A stretch of 8,938 bases of DNA from an uncultured Riemerella sp. GTDB taxonomy: Bacteria; Bacteroidota; Bacteroidia; Flavobacteriales; Weeksellaceae. The stretch covers positions 1 through 8,938 of the forward strand of contig CALHQK010000020.1 in the NCBI GenBank assembly GCA_938037185.1, read 5' to 3'. Positions within the stretch are counted from its first letter, which is position 1. Every line of letters begins with the position of its first letter. This document shows, one piece after another, positions 1 to 5,559 of this stretch. Made by a program: the position numbers and the translations under genes. A model generated the notes under the pieces. It made no database searches, was not told where the DNA came from, and saw nothing but the letters and a program-made list of their open reading frames with translations.

Positions 1-121
1 TGGCAACTCCCATACTCAATGGTAATGCTAACAAAAATACCAAAAACCCAGCAAGGGCATCTTTAGAAAAATTCTGTTTTAATCCTGCCAAACCATCAGC
101 AGGAATCTTATGTGAACTCAT
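1..121 (-). CDS. SulP-family anion transporter, N-terminal fragment (5' end only)
   Basis: Reading the minus strand from an ATG at 121 gives 40 residues and then runs off the window. The peptide opens with a short polar stretch (MSSHKIPADGLAG) followed by LKQNFSKDALAGFLVFLLAL and PLSMGVA. The pattern 'DxLAGxxVxLxALPLxxG' is the classic first transmembrane helix of SulP permeases, which move sulfate, bicarbonate or other inorganic anions across the inner membrane. The STAS domain and the rest of the transport core lie outside the window, so the substrate cannot be judged. The gene diverges from groES; 270 bp separate its start from the groES start. No convincing TAnnTTTG element was found for it in that gap. 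The family call is by recognition of a short stretch and is fairly safe; anything finer is not. Confidence 0.75.
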   Translation of the reverse strand, partial: MSSHKIPADGLAGLKQNFSKDALAGFLVFLLALPLSMGVA

Positions 122-330
122 TTTGATAAATATATTTTCAAATAAAAATAATTATTCAAACTCAAAAAAAATAAGGCAAATGAAATGGAACGATACAAAA
201 TTATTAAAAAATGTAATTTTCCAAAAATTTTTTAGCTGAAATATTTGTTTTATGCCAAATTTTCAGAAAACTAAAATAAACTTCTGACAGAAATTCCATT
301 TTTTAATGCTTTTCAGTGCTTCTTTCTTTT

Positions 331-345
331 TGGCATATTCTTAGC
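331..345 (+). promoter_or_regulatory. Sigma-54-like -24/-12 promoter of groES-groEL
   Basis: TGGCAT at 331-336, then five bases, then TAGC at 342-345. The sigma-54 consensus is TGGCAC-N5-TTGC. The invariant GG (332-333) and GC (344-345) are present at the exact 12-bp register; the mismatches are C-to-T at the end of the -24 block and T-to-A in the -12 block. A transcript start about 11-12 bases downstream (near 356) would leave a leader of roughly 36 nt before the groES ATG at 392. The rest of the 122-391 gap is AT-rich. I see no CIRCE operator in it and no good TAnnTTTG element. The motif match is direct; its use as a promoter is inference. Confidence 0.45.
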
Positions 346-391
346 GATAATGAATTCAATTAATTTAAATCATTTAATAAAAGAAATAATT

Positions 392-670
392 ATGTCAGTA
401 AATTTTAAACCATTAGCAGACAGAGTGTTGGTAGAACCAGCTCCAGCAGAGACAAAGACAGCAGCAGGGTTGATTATTCCAGATACAGCAAAAGAAAAAC
501 CACAGGAAGGCGTAGTAGTAGCCGTAGGAAATGGTAAAAAAGACGAGCCGCTTACTGTGAAAGTAGGAGACAAAGTCCTTTATGGAAAATATGCTGGGCA
601 AGAATTAAAATTAGACGGCAAGGATTATCTTATCATAAGAGAGTCAGATTTGTTAGGGATTTTGGGGTAA
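392..670 (+). CDS. groES: Co-chaperonin GroES (Cpn10)
   Basis: Encodes a 92-residue GroES, the heptameric lid that caps the GroEL ring and helps drive ATP-dependent protein folding in the cytoplasm. The start at 392 (MSVNFKPLADRVLVEP) matches family length and N-terminus. An in-frame ATG at 350 would add 14 unrelated residues and would lie upstream of the transcript start predicted from the sigma-54-like element. Visible features are the conserved KPLADRVLVEP opening, the mobile loop at residues 16-36 with the hydrophobic GroEL-binding tripeptide LII (27-29) followed by PDTAKEKP, the VVAVG strand (42-46), the VKVGDKVLYGKYAG segment, and the C-terminal KDYLIIRESDLLGIL. It lies 62 bp upstream of groEL on the same strand with no terminator between, so the two are almost certainly co-transcribed. 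Confidence 0.98.
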   Translation: MSVNFKPLADRVLVEPAPAETKTAAGLIIPDTAKEKPQEGVVVAVGNGKKDEPLTVKVGDKVLYGKYAGQELKLDGKDYLIIRESDLLGILG

Positions 671-732
671 AGAATAATAAAAAAAAATCAAAACCTAATC
701 CAAATTATTAAAATAATATAATCAATAAAAAA

Positions 733-2361
733 ATGGCAAAAGAAATTAAATTTGATATTGAATCAAGAGACGCATTAAAAAGAGGTGTAGATGCATTGGC
801 GAATGCAGTAAAAGTGACATTAGGACCTAAAGGGCGAAATGTAGTGATTGAGAAATCTTTCGGCGCTCCGCATGTGACCAAAGACGGAGTTTCTGTAGCG
901 AAAGAAATCGAGCTGGAAGACAAAGTAGAAAACATGGGTGCTCAGATGGTAAAAGAAGTAGCTTCTAAAACCAATGACATCGCAGGAGATGGAACTACTA
1001 CAGCTACAGTTTTGGCTCAGGCTATCGTTCGCGAAGGGCTGAAAAATGTGGCAGCAGGAGCAAACCCAATGGACCTAAAAAGAGGAATCGACAAGGCTGT
1101 TTCTGCAGTGGTAGAAAACCTAAAATCTCAGTCTCAGCAAGTAGGAGATAATAATGACAAAATCAAGCAAGTAGCTTCTGTTTCTGCTAACAATGATGAA
1201 ACCATCGGTGGACTTATCGCTGATGCTTTCGCGAAAGTAGGAAAAGAAGGTGTAATCACCGTGGAAGAAGCGAAAGGAATAGACACTACGGTAGATGTGG
1301 TGGAAGGTATGCAGTTTGACAGAGGTTACCAGTCGCCATATTTCGTGACTAATCCAGACAAAATGGTGGCAGAATTGGACAACCCATACATTCTTTTAGT
1401 AGAGAAAAAAATCTCTTCTATGAAGGAGCTGCTTCCAGTTTTAGAGCCTGTGGCTCAGCAGGGAAAATCTTTATTGATTATTTCCGAAGAAGTAGAAGGC
1501 GAGGCTTTGGCAACTTTAGTAGTGAACAAATTAAGAGGTTCGCTTAAAATCGCAGCTGTGAAAGCTCCTGGTTTTGGTGACAGAAGAAAAGCTATGCTGG
1601 AGGACATCGCTATCCTTACAGGCGGGCAGGTGATTTCTGAAGAAAGAGGTTTCACTATGGAAAATGCTTCTATCGAGCTTCTTGGTAAGGCTGAAAAAGT
1701 AGTAATTGACAAAGATAATACGACTATCGTAAACGGAGCAGGAGATGATGCCCAAATCAAAGCGAGAGTAAACCAAATCAAAGCGCAGTTAGAATCTACA
1801 ACTTCTGACTATGACAAAGAAAAACTTCAAGAAAGATTGGCCAAATTGGCAGGCGGTGTAGCTGTGCTTTATGTAGGTGCTGCTTCTGAAGTGGAGATGA
1901 AAGAGAAAAAAGACCGAGTAGATGATGCCTTGCATGCGACGAGAGCCGCTGTAGAAGAAGGTATCGTAGCAGGTGGAGGAGTTGCCCTCGTAAGAGCGAT
2001 AGAATCTCTGAACAATCTTCATGGAGTGAACCAAGATGAAAACACAGGTATCAAAATCGTGAAAAGAGCGATAGAAGAGCCACTAAGACAAATCGTAGCG
2101 AATGCAGGCGGCGAAGGCTCTGTAATCGTAGCGAAAGTATCAGAAGGTAAGGCTGATTTTGGGTACAATGCAAAAACGGATGAGTTTGTAAACATGCTGG
2201 AAGCAGGAATCATAGACCCTACGAAGGTGACTCGTGTAGCCCTAGAAAACGCGGCATCTGTAGCAGGTATGCTTCTTACTACCGAGTGTGTCATCACAGA
2301 AATCCCAAAACCTGAACCACCAATGCCACCAATGGGAGGCGGTATGCCAGGAATGATGTAA
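733..2361 (+). CDS. groEL: Chaperonin GroEL (Hsp60/Cpn60)
   Basis: Encodes a full-length 542-residue GroEL, the double-ring ATPase that encloses unfolded proteins together with GroES. Landmarks along the chain: VTLGPKGRNVV (about 28-38) in the equatorial ATP site; VTKDGVSVAKEI with catalytic-region Asp51; GDGTTTATVLA (85-95), the nucleotide and metal-binding loop; the apical domain, including RGYQSPYFVTNP and a KAPGFGDRRKAMLEDIA stretch; the VDDALHATRAAVEEG segment with the ATP-hydrolysis Asp at about residue 398; AGGGVAL; and the methionine/glycine-rich tail ending GGGMPGMM. Nothing is missing or truncated. Codon use and GC are richer than in the unknown gene that follows, as expected for a highly expressed core gene. 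It is the second gene of the groES-groEL operon and is closed by a strong hairpin just after its stop. Confidence 0.99.
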   Translation: MAKEIKFDIESRDALKRGVDALANAVKVTLGPKGRNVVIEKSFGAPHVTKDGVSVAKEIELEDKVENMGAQMVKEVASKTNDIAGDGTTTATVLAQAIVREGLKNVAAGANPMDLKRGIDKAVSAVVENLKSQSQQVGDNNDKIKQVASVSANNDETIGGLIADAFAKVGKEGVITVEEAKGIDTTVDVVEGMQFDRGYQSPYFVTNPDKMVAELDNPYILLVEKKISSMKELLPVLEPVAQQGKSLLIISEEVEGEALATLVVNKLRGSLKIAAVKAPGFGDRRKAMLEDIAILTGGQVISEERGFTMENASIELLGKAEKVVIDKDNTTIVNGAGDDAQIKARVNQIKAQLESTTSDYDKEKLQERLAKLAGGVAVLYVGAASEVEMKEKKDRVDDALHATRAAVEEGIVAGGGVALVRAIESLNNLHGVNQDENTGIKIVKRAIEEPLRQIVANAGGEGSVIVAKVSEGKADFGYNAKTDEFVNMLEAGIIDPTKVTRVALENAASVAGMLLTTECVITEIPKPEPPMPPMGGGMPGMM

Positions 2362-2367
2362 TAAATA

Positions 2368-2408
2368 AACCAAAACCACCCGAGAAATTGGGTGGTTTTG
2401 GTTGTTTT
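2368..2408 (+). terminator. Rho-independent terminator of groES-groEL
   Basis: A 14-bp perfect stem, AACCAAAACCACCC (2368-2381) pairing with GGGTGGTTTTGGTT (2390-2403), has an 8-nt loop (GAGAAATT) and is followed by a T-rich tail (GTTTT). It starts seven bases after the groEL stop and isolates the chaperonin operon from the downstream gene. Confidence 0.93.
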
Positions 2409-2410
2409 AA

Positions 2411-2438
2411 TTGAAAAAAATTATTATTAATAGATTTG
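2411..2438 (+). promoter_or_regulatory. Bacteroidota-type promoter (-33 TTG, -7 TAGATTTG) of the coiled-coil protein gene
   Basis: TTG at 2411-2413, a 17-bp spacer, then TAGATTTG at 2431-2438, which fits the flavobacterial primary sigma consensus TTG-N17-23-TAnnTTTG perfectly. Transcription would begin near 2444, about 23 nt ahead of the ATG at 2467. It lies immediately after the groEL terminator, so the downstream gene is probably its own unit. Confidence 0.75.
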
Positions 2439-2466
2439 TGACAAATTATATTTAAATAAAATATCC

Positions 2467-3333
2467 ATGAAAAAACTTATTTTACTATTTTCATTATTTT
2501 TCTTTTTAATGACCTCTGCACAAGAGAAAAAAGAAATAAACACTGATACCAAAACGGAAAATATAGAAAAGCAGATTTCCGATTTACAAAAACAAATAAA
2601 AGTATTAGAAGAACAACTTGATAAAAATAAAGAAGTTGAAAATACATATAAAAATGATATAGAAGTTATAGAGAAAGTAGAAGGTTTTTATGATAGAAGC
2701 TGGAGTAAATTGATATTTTTAATAACAGTGCTTGGAGTTGTAGTTCCATCAATTATTACTTGGTGGCAAAATAGAAACTTTAATAATGAGCAAGAAAAAT
2801 TCAAAAATCAATTAGCTGAAACGGAAAAAAATTTTAGAAAAGAATTAAAAGATCATTATATGGTTTTTCAAGAACAATTAAAAATTAAAATAACCGAGAC
2901 AGAGCAAAATTTAATAACATCTTTTAATAGAGAATATGATAAATTAAAACAAGAAGTATCATATAATGTCATGAAAATGAATGAAGACATTTATAATGAG
3001 ATTAGCCATGCAAGATTTTTTAATTTTTTAATGCAGGCAGAAAGAAATTTTAAAAAAAAAGCATTTATTAAAACTATTAACTGCTATGGAGCAGCTTTAA
3101 AATATCTTTTAAAAACAATCCCAGATGAAAGTTTAACAGAAAATGCTTTATTTATAATAAAGGAATTAGAATATCTAATTCGCATGGTTTCTAAAGAAAA
3201 TATAGACTTGTCATCCTATAAAGAACAAAAAGAAAATACTTTAAAATCATTAAATCATATACTTACTTCAAATATTCTCCCTGGAGAAAATGAAAGAATT
3301 CAAAAAATAATAAATTTCATAGAAAACCATTAA
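2467..3333 (+). CDS. Signal-peptide, single-membrane-span coiled-coil protein of unknown function
   Basis: A 288-residue protein I do not recognise as a named family. Residues 1-18 form a clear Sec signal peptide (MKKLILLFSLFFFLMTSA, then Q). Residues about 30-72 are a heptad-like Lys/Glu/Gln/Leu coiled coil. Residues about 81-100 (LIFLITVLGVVVPSIITWW) are one hydrophobic helix ending at Trp-Trp. Residues about 103-175 are again coiled-coil-like. Residues about 180-288 look like packed amphipathic helices, possibly TPR-like (ARFFNFLMQAERNFKKKAF, then INCYGAALKYLL), though I would not call a TPR domain. Predicted topology: first coiled coil in the periplasm, C-terminal two thirds in the cytoplasm. 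The gene is markedly AT-rich and rich in Lys, Asn and Glu compared with groEL, DUF6261 and the transporters, which may point to accessory origin. It has its own promoter and no obvious operon partner. A role as a membrane-anchored scaffold or tether is only a guess. Confidence 0.85.
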   Translation: MKKLILLFSLFFFLMTSAQEKKEINTDTKTENIEKQISDLQKQIKVLEEQLDKNKEVENTYKNDIEVIEKVEGFYDRSWSKLIFLITVLGVVVPSIITWWQNRNFNNEQEKFKNQLAETEKNFRKELKDHYMVFQEQLKIKITETEQNLITSFNREYDKLKQEVSYNVMKMNEDIYNEISHARFFNFLMQAERNFKKKAFIKTINCYGAALKYLLKTIPDESLTENALFIIKELEYLIRMVSKENIDLSSYKEQKENTLKSLNHILTSNILPGENERIQKIINFIENH

Positions 3334-3343
3334 ATTTCTCCTC

Positions 3344-3359
3344 AATGTATGCATACATT
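3344..3359. repeat. 16-bp perfect palindrome AATGTATGCATACATT
   Basis: The sequence AATGTATGCATACATT equals its own reverse complement, centred between 3351 and 3352, ten bases after the stop of the unknown coiled-coil gene. It has no loop and no T-tract of terminator type, so it looks more like a dimeric-protein binding site than a terminator. Function is unknown. Confidence 0.6.
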
Positions 3360-3372
3360 TTCTTCCCACAAC

Positions 3373-3474
3373 TTGTTTGAACTAAAATGCAGTTGCAGGT
3401 AAGGACAAACACCTCTGTTTTAATTCACATGCAGTTGCATTTTAGTCCCCGCAGTTTGTTTGAACTAAAATGCA
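3373..3474. repeat. Cluster of three repeats with core ACTAAAATGCA (two direct, one inverted)
   Basis: A 19-bp direct repeat, TTGTTTGAACTAAAATGCA, occurs exactly twice, at 3373-3391 and 3456-3474, with 83 bp from start to start. Between them lies an inverted copy of the 11-bp core, TGCATTTTAGT at 3436-3446. The first and the inverted copy can pair: 3381-3391 with 3436-3446, then two mismatches, then TGCA (3394-3397) with TGCA (3430-3433), giving a long stem with a 32-nt loop. The last copy sits just upstream of the DUF6261-like gene and contains its likely -33 TTTG. Only three irregular copies are present and unit spacing is uneven, so this is not a CRISPR array. It could be a regulator-binding cluster, a structured RNA leader, or a remnant of a small mobile repeat. 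Confidence 0.7.
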
Positions 3475-3493
3475 ATTTTATTTTTTATATTTG
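3459..3493 (+). promoter_or_regulatory. Bacteroidota-type promoter (-33 TTTG, -7 TATATTTG) of the DUF6261-like gene
   Basis: TATATTTG at 3486-3493 matches TAnnTTTG exactly. A TTTG at 3459-3462, inside the second direct repeat, lies 23 bp upstream, at the long end of the accepted spacer range. Transcription would start near 3500 and leave a leader of about 37 nt before the ATG at 3537. The overlap of the -33 box with the repeat suggests that whatever binds the repeat could control this gene. Confidence 0.6.
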
Positions 3494-3536
3494 TCTCTGC
3501 ATTAAATCAATTTTTTAACTTTTTAAATCAAAAAAT

Positions 3537-4205
3537 ATGAAAATTTCTTTAGTCAGACTTACCACCAAAAACCTCGCTACTCTGGCTCTTAGGGTGATAG
3601 AGGCATCTAAAACAGGCAAAACTCAGCTGGGACAGCAGCACCCTATGCTGATGGATTTGGAAGAAAAATACAGAGCTTACGATGAGGTCTATACCAAACA
3701 GACTTTCAGCGGAAAAGGCAAATCTGTAGCCGAAGCTGATGAGGCAAGGGACAAGGCATTCAGCAGTCTCAAGAATTTTCTTTGGGGCTATCGCCAGGTG
3801 AGTTCCGTTCCCAATGCCGACCAAGCGGGCGAGCTGTATGAAGTTATCAAACTTTTCGGCACGGATATAGACCGCCTGAGCTACTCCGCCCAGTCCGCCC
3901 AGATGAAAAAACTCATAGAGGAGCTGGACAAACCAGAAAACACCATAAAAATCAATGTCCTGTCCCTATCTACGGCTTTTATGGAGCTAAAAACAAAGCA
4001 TCAGCATTTTGAACAATTATACACCGAACAGGTGGAAGCCAATGCGGATTTAAGAAAAATGCCAAGTGCTACCGCCATCCGCCGAGACTTGGAAAAATCC
4101 CTAAAATCCTATCTAGATCTCATCAGCATTATGAAAACTCAGCCAGACTGGGCAGACTTCTACCAAGAAGTAAACGAACTGGTAAAATCCGCACGAAACA
4201 GCTGA
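3537..4205 (+). CDS. DUF6261-like all-helical protein
   Basis: A 222-residue cytoplasmic protein with no signal peptide and no membrane span. It opens MKISLVRLTTKNLATLALRV, an N-terminal pattern I associate with the Bacteroidota-restricted DUF6261 family, whose function is not known. The rest is rich in charged amphipathic helices: a middle segment around residues 65-110 (EARDKAFSSLKNFLWGYRQV) and a C-terminal stretch (RRDLEKSLKSYLDLISIMKT, then QPDWADFYQEVNELVKSA) suggest a helical bundle. No catalytic motif is visible. GC content is higher than in the unknown gene before it. Upstream it has the repeat cluster and a good -7 element; downstream a hairpin terminator, so it is a single-gene unit. 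The family name is from memory of the sequence pattern and would need a profile search. Confidence 0.85.
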   Translation: MKISLVRLTTKNLATLALRVIEASKTGKTQLGQQHPMLMDLEEKYRAYDEVYTKQTFSGKGKSVAEADEARDKAFSSLKNFLWGYRQVSSVPNADQAGELYEVIKLFGTDIDRLSYSAQSAQMKKLIEELDKPENTIKINVLSLSTAFMELKTKHQHFEQLYTEQVEANADLRKMPSATAIRRDLEKSLKSYLDLISIMKTQPDWADFYQEVNELVKSARNS

Positions 4206-4248
4206 TAAAACCCCAAAAAACACCTAATACATTAAAAAGAAACAACAA

Positions 4249-4276
4249 AAAAACCATCTAAATTCAGATGGTTTTT
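4249..4276 (+). terminator. Rho-independent terminator of the DUF6261-like gene
   Basis: An 11-bp perfect stem, AAAAACCATCT (4249-4259) with AGATGGTTTTT (4266-4276), has a 6-nt loop (AAATTC). The 3' arm doubles as the T-tract. It starts 43 bp after the stop codon and runs right up to the -7 element of the next gene. Confidence 0.85.
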
Positions 4277-4278
4277 AT

Positions 4279-4286
4279 TATCTTTG
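4279..4286 (+). promoter_or_regulatory. -7 promoter element TATCTTTG of the WG-repeat lipoprotein gene
   Basis: TATCTTTG matches TAnnTTTG exactly and lies 22 bp ahead of the ATG at 4309. No TTG -33 box is found 17-23 bp upstream, because that interval is occupied by the terminator hairpin of the preceding gene. The element may be a weak or activator-dependent promoter. Confidence 0.5.
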
Positions 4287-4308
4287 TTCTGTATTATATT
4301 TATATATC

Positions 4309-5091
4309 ATGAAAAAGGATATTATTTTTGCCTTATTGGGTTTGATGTTAGTATCGTGTACGCCTTCTTTTTTTACTTCTTATTTTGCTAAAATAGAGGA
4401 TTTGAGCAAGCTTGATGGCAGGTATTATGCCAAGTCTGATGTGGAGCTGGGAAGAGATACCTATCGGCGAAAAGCACATTTGCTAAGATTGTTTAATATG
4501 GATGAAGATATACGGGGTACCTACTATGTAGATGTGAAATTTGAAGAACCAAATAAGGTGCATCTCACTTATCCTATTTTAAAGAATGACAGCCTTGTCG
4601 TTGAAAATAAGACTTTTACAGGAAAACGAAAGAAAAAAAGTTTAGAAATTACTTTTGCAAATCAAGATATTTATATTCCTTTAGTTTATTCTAGTTTTAA
4701 TATTGATAAGCTGAGAATAGGTTTAGACAAAAAAAATAACAGTCTTTTATTAGAAAAATACACCTATATTGGCGGGAGTATTCTTATTTTCGGGGATAGT
4801 TTTGGAGGAAAAAGATATTTCCCTTTCTATAAATATGATGAGTATAAAGCTGTCAAATCTTTCTATAAAAATGGGAAGTTTGGGATTTCAAGAGCAGGCA
4901 AAACAATAGTAGAACCGATTTATGATTATGCATATGATTTTGAAAATAATTATATCATAGCTGGTTACAAAGGAAAGGAAGAGCTTCTGGATATCGATGG
5001 AAAGCAGATTATCTCTCCCAGATATGATAAAATAGTAGATATTCTCCCTTTGTATGGCAGAGGTGGCTTATTTATTGGGAACCTTCTTTAA
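4309..5091 (+). CDS. WG-repeat lipoprotein, N-terminal part of a frameshifted gene
   Basis: Encodes 260 residues before a premature TAA. Residues 1-17 form a lipoprotein signal with lipobox LVSC (Cys17), so the product should be acylated and anchored in the envelope. Residues about 30-165 are beta-rich (LDGRYYAKSD, GTYYVDVKFEE, KNNSLLLEKY) and recall small lipocalin-like domains, but I cannot name the fold. WG-type repeats begin at residue 185: FYKNGKFGISRAGKTIVEPI, then GYKGKEELLDIDGKQIISPR from residue 219, each followed by YD. These repeats are common in Bacteroidota envelope proteins and their role is not settled. The last residues (GNLL) are out of register. The next repeat unit continues in the +1 frame right across the stop, so this is the 5' part of one gene of about 383 codons broken by one base near 5077-5081. 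Confidence 0.85.
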   Translation: MKKDIIFALLGLMLVSCTPSFFTSYFAKIEDLSKLDGRYYAKSDVELGRDTYRRKAHLLRLFNMDEDIRGTYYVDVKFEEPNKVHLTYPILKNDSLVVENKTFTGKRKKKSLEITFANQDIYIPLVYSSFNIDKLRIGLDKKNNSLLLEKYTYIGGSILIFGDSFGGKRYFPFYKYDEYKAVKSFYKNGKFGISRAGKTIVEPIYDYAYDFENNYIIAGYKGKEELLDIDGKQIISPRYDKIVDILPLYGRGGLFIGNLL

Positions 5092-5461
5092 GGTAATGAA
5101 TAATGGCAAAATAGGTTTGGTAAATGACAGAGGTGAAGAAATTATTCCTACAAAATATGATGATATAGGATCTTATGATAGTTTTTTCTCACTTAGACTA
5201 AATAATAAATCTGGCTATGCCACAACCGAAGGCGTGCTGTATCCTGCAATATATGATTTGTTGTATAATAATCATGCTGATTGTAGAAACCGAGTATATC
5301 ACGCGGCTAAACGAGATGGAGAAGAATATATTTTAGATAATGAAGGGAATGAGTATAAACCCAAAAAAAAGTTTCCTAAGGTATGGATAAGCCAAATTAC
5401 ACAGGTCTGCCCTGATTTAGAAACCAAAAGAAAAGTCTCTCCTGATGAGGACGAGAAATAA
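5054..5461 (+). pseudogene. WG-repeat lipoprotein, C-terminal part after frameshift
   Basis: This frame continues the repeat series of the lipoprotein upstream: TFFKVMNNGKIGLVNDRG then EEIIPTKYD, RLNNKSGYATTEG then VLYPAIYD, and KRDGEEYILDNEGNEYKP, ending in a charged tail (SPDEDEK). The ATG at 5054 gives MAEVAYLL, which is just the other frame of the preceding repeat, so it is unlikely to be a real start. An internal ATG at 5096 (MNNGKIGL) would also lack a signal peptide. Deleting one base of the GGGAA run at 5077-5081 joins the halves as ...GLFIGTFFKVMNNGKIG..., a natural repeat sequence. On its own this piece would be cytoplasmic and probably non-functional. It may be a true mutation, a sequencing error in a short homopolymer, or reversible variation. 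Confidence 0.75.
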
Positions 5462-5522
5462 ATTTCCCTTGCCGCTCTTATTGAGTAGCTTTTGTTTTTA
5501 TTTCAGTTTAAAATAAAAAGCC

Positions 5523-5530
5523 TATCTTTA
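5523..5530 (+). promoter_or_regulatory. Possible -7 element TATCTTTA of the EamA transporter gene
   Basis: TATCTTTA differs from TAnnTTTG only in the last base and lies 29 bp ahead of the ATG at 5560. No TTG is found at a suitable distance upstream. It is the best candidate in the 98-bp gap after the lipoprotein gene, where I also see no convincing terminator. Confidence 0.3.
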
Positions 5531-5559
5531 CGGACTTTTTTTGAAAAAAATCTGAAAAT

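Noticed and set aside
350..391. Upstream in-frame ATG that would extend GroES by 14 residues
   Set aside because: The added residues (MNSINLNHLIKEII) do not belong to GroES, the 392 start gives the family length of 92, and the predicted transcript start lies downstream of 350.
122..391. Search for a CIRCE operator (TTAGCACTC-N9-GAGTGCTAA) upstream of groES
   Set aside because: No such inverted repeat is present. The TTAGC at 341-345 is a fragment that fits the -12 block of the sigma-54-like element and has no GAGTGCTAA partner.
1455..2297. Long minus-strand open frames inside groEL
   Set aside because: They are antisense to a fully conserved groEL and their translations show no family features; they result from codon bias on the coding strand.
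3373..3474. CRISPR array
   Set aside because: Only two exact direct copies plus one inverted core, 19 bp or shorter, with no regular spacers and no cas genes in the window.
5054..5095. ATG at 5054 as the true start of a separate gene
   Set aside because: The first residues overlap the upstream repeat in another frame, there is no signal peptide, and the following residues continue the WG repeats of the upstream lipoprotein.
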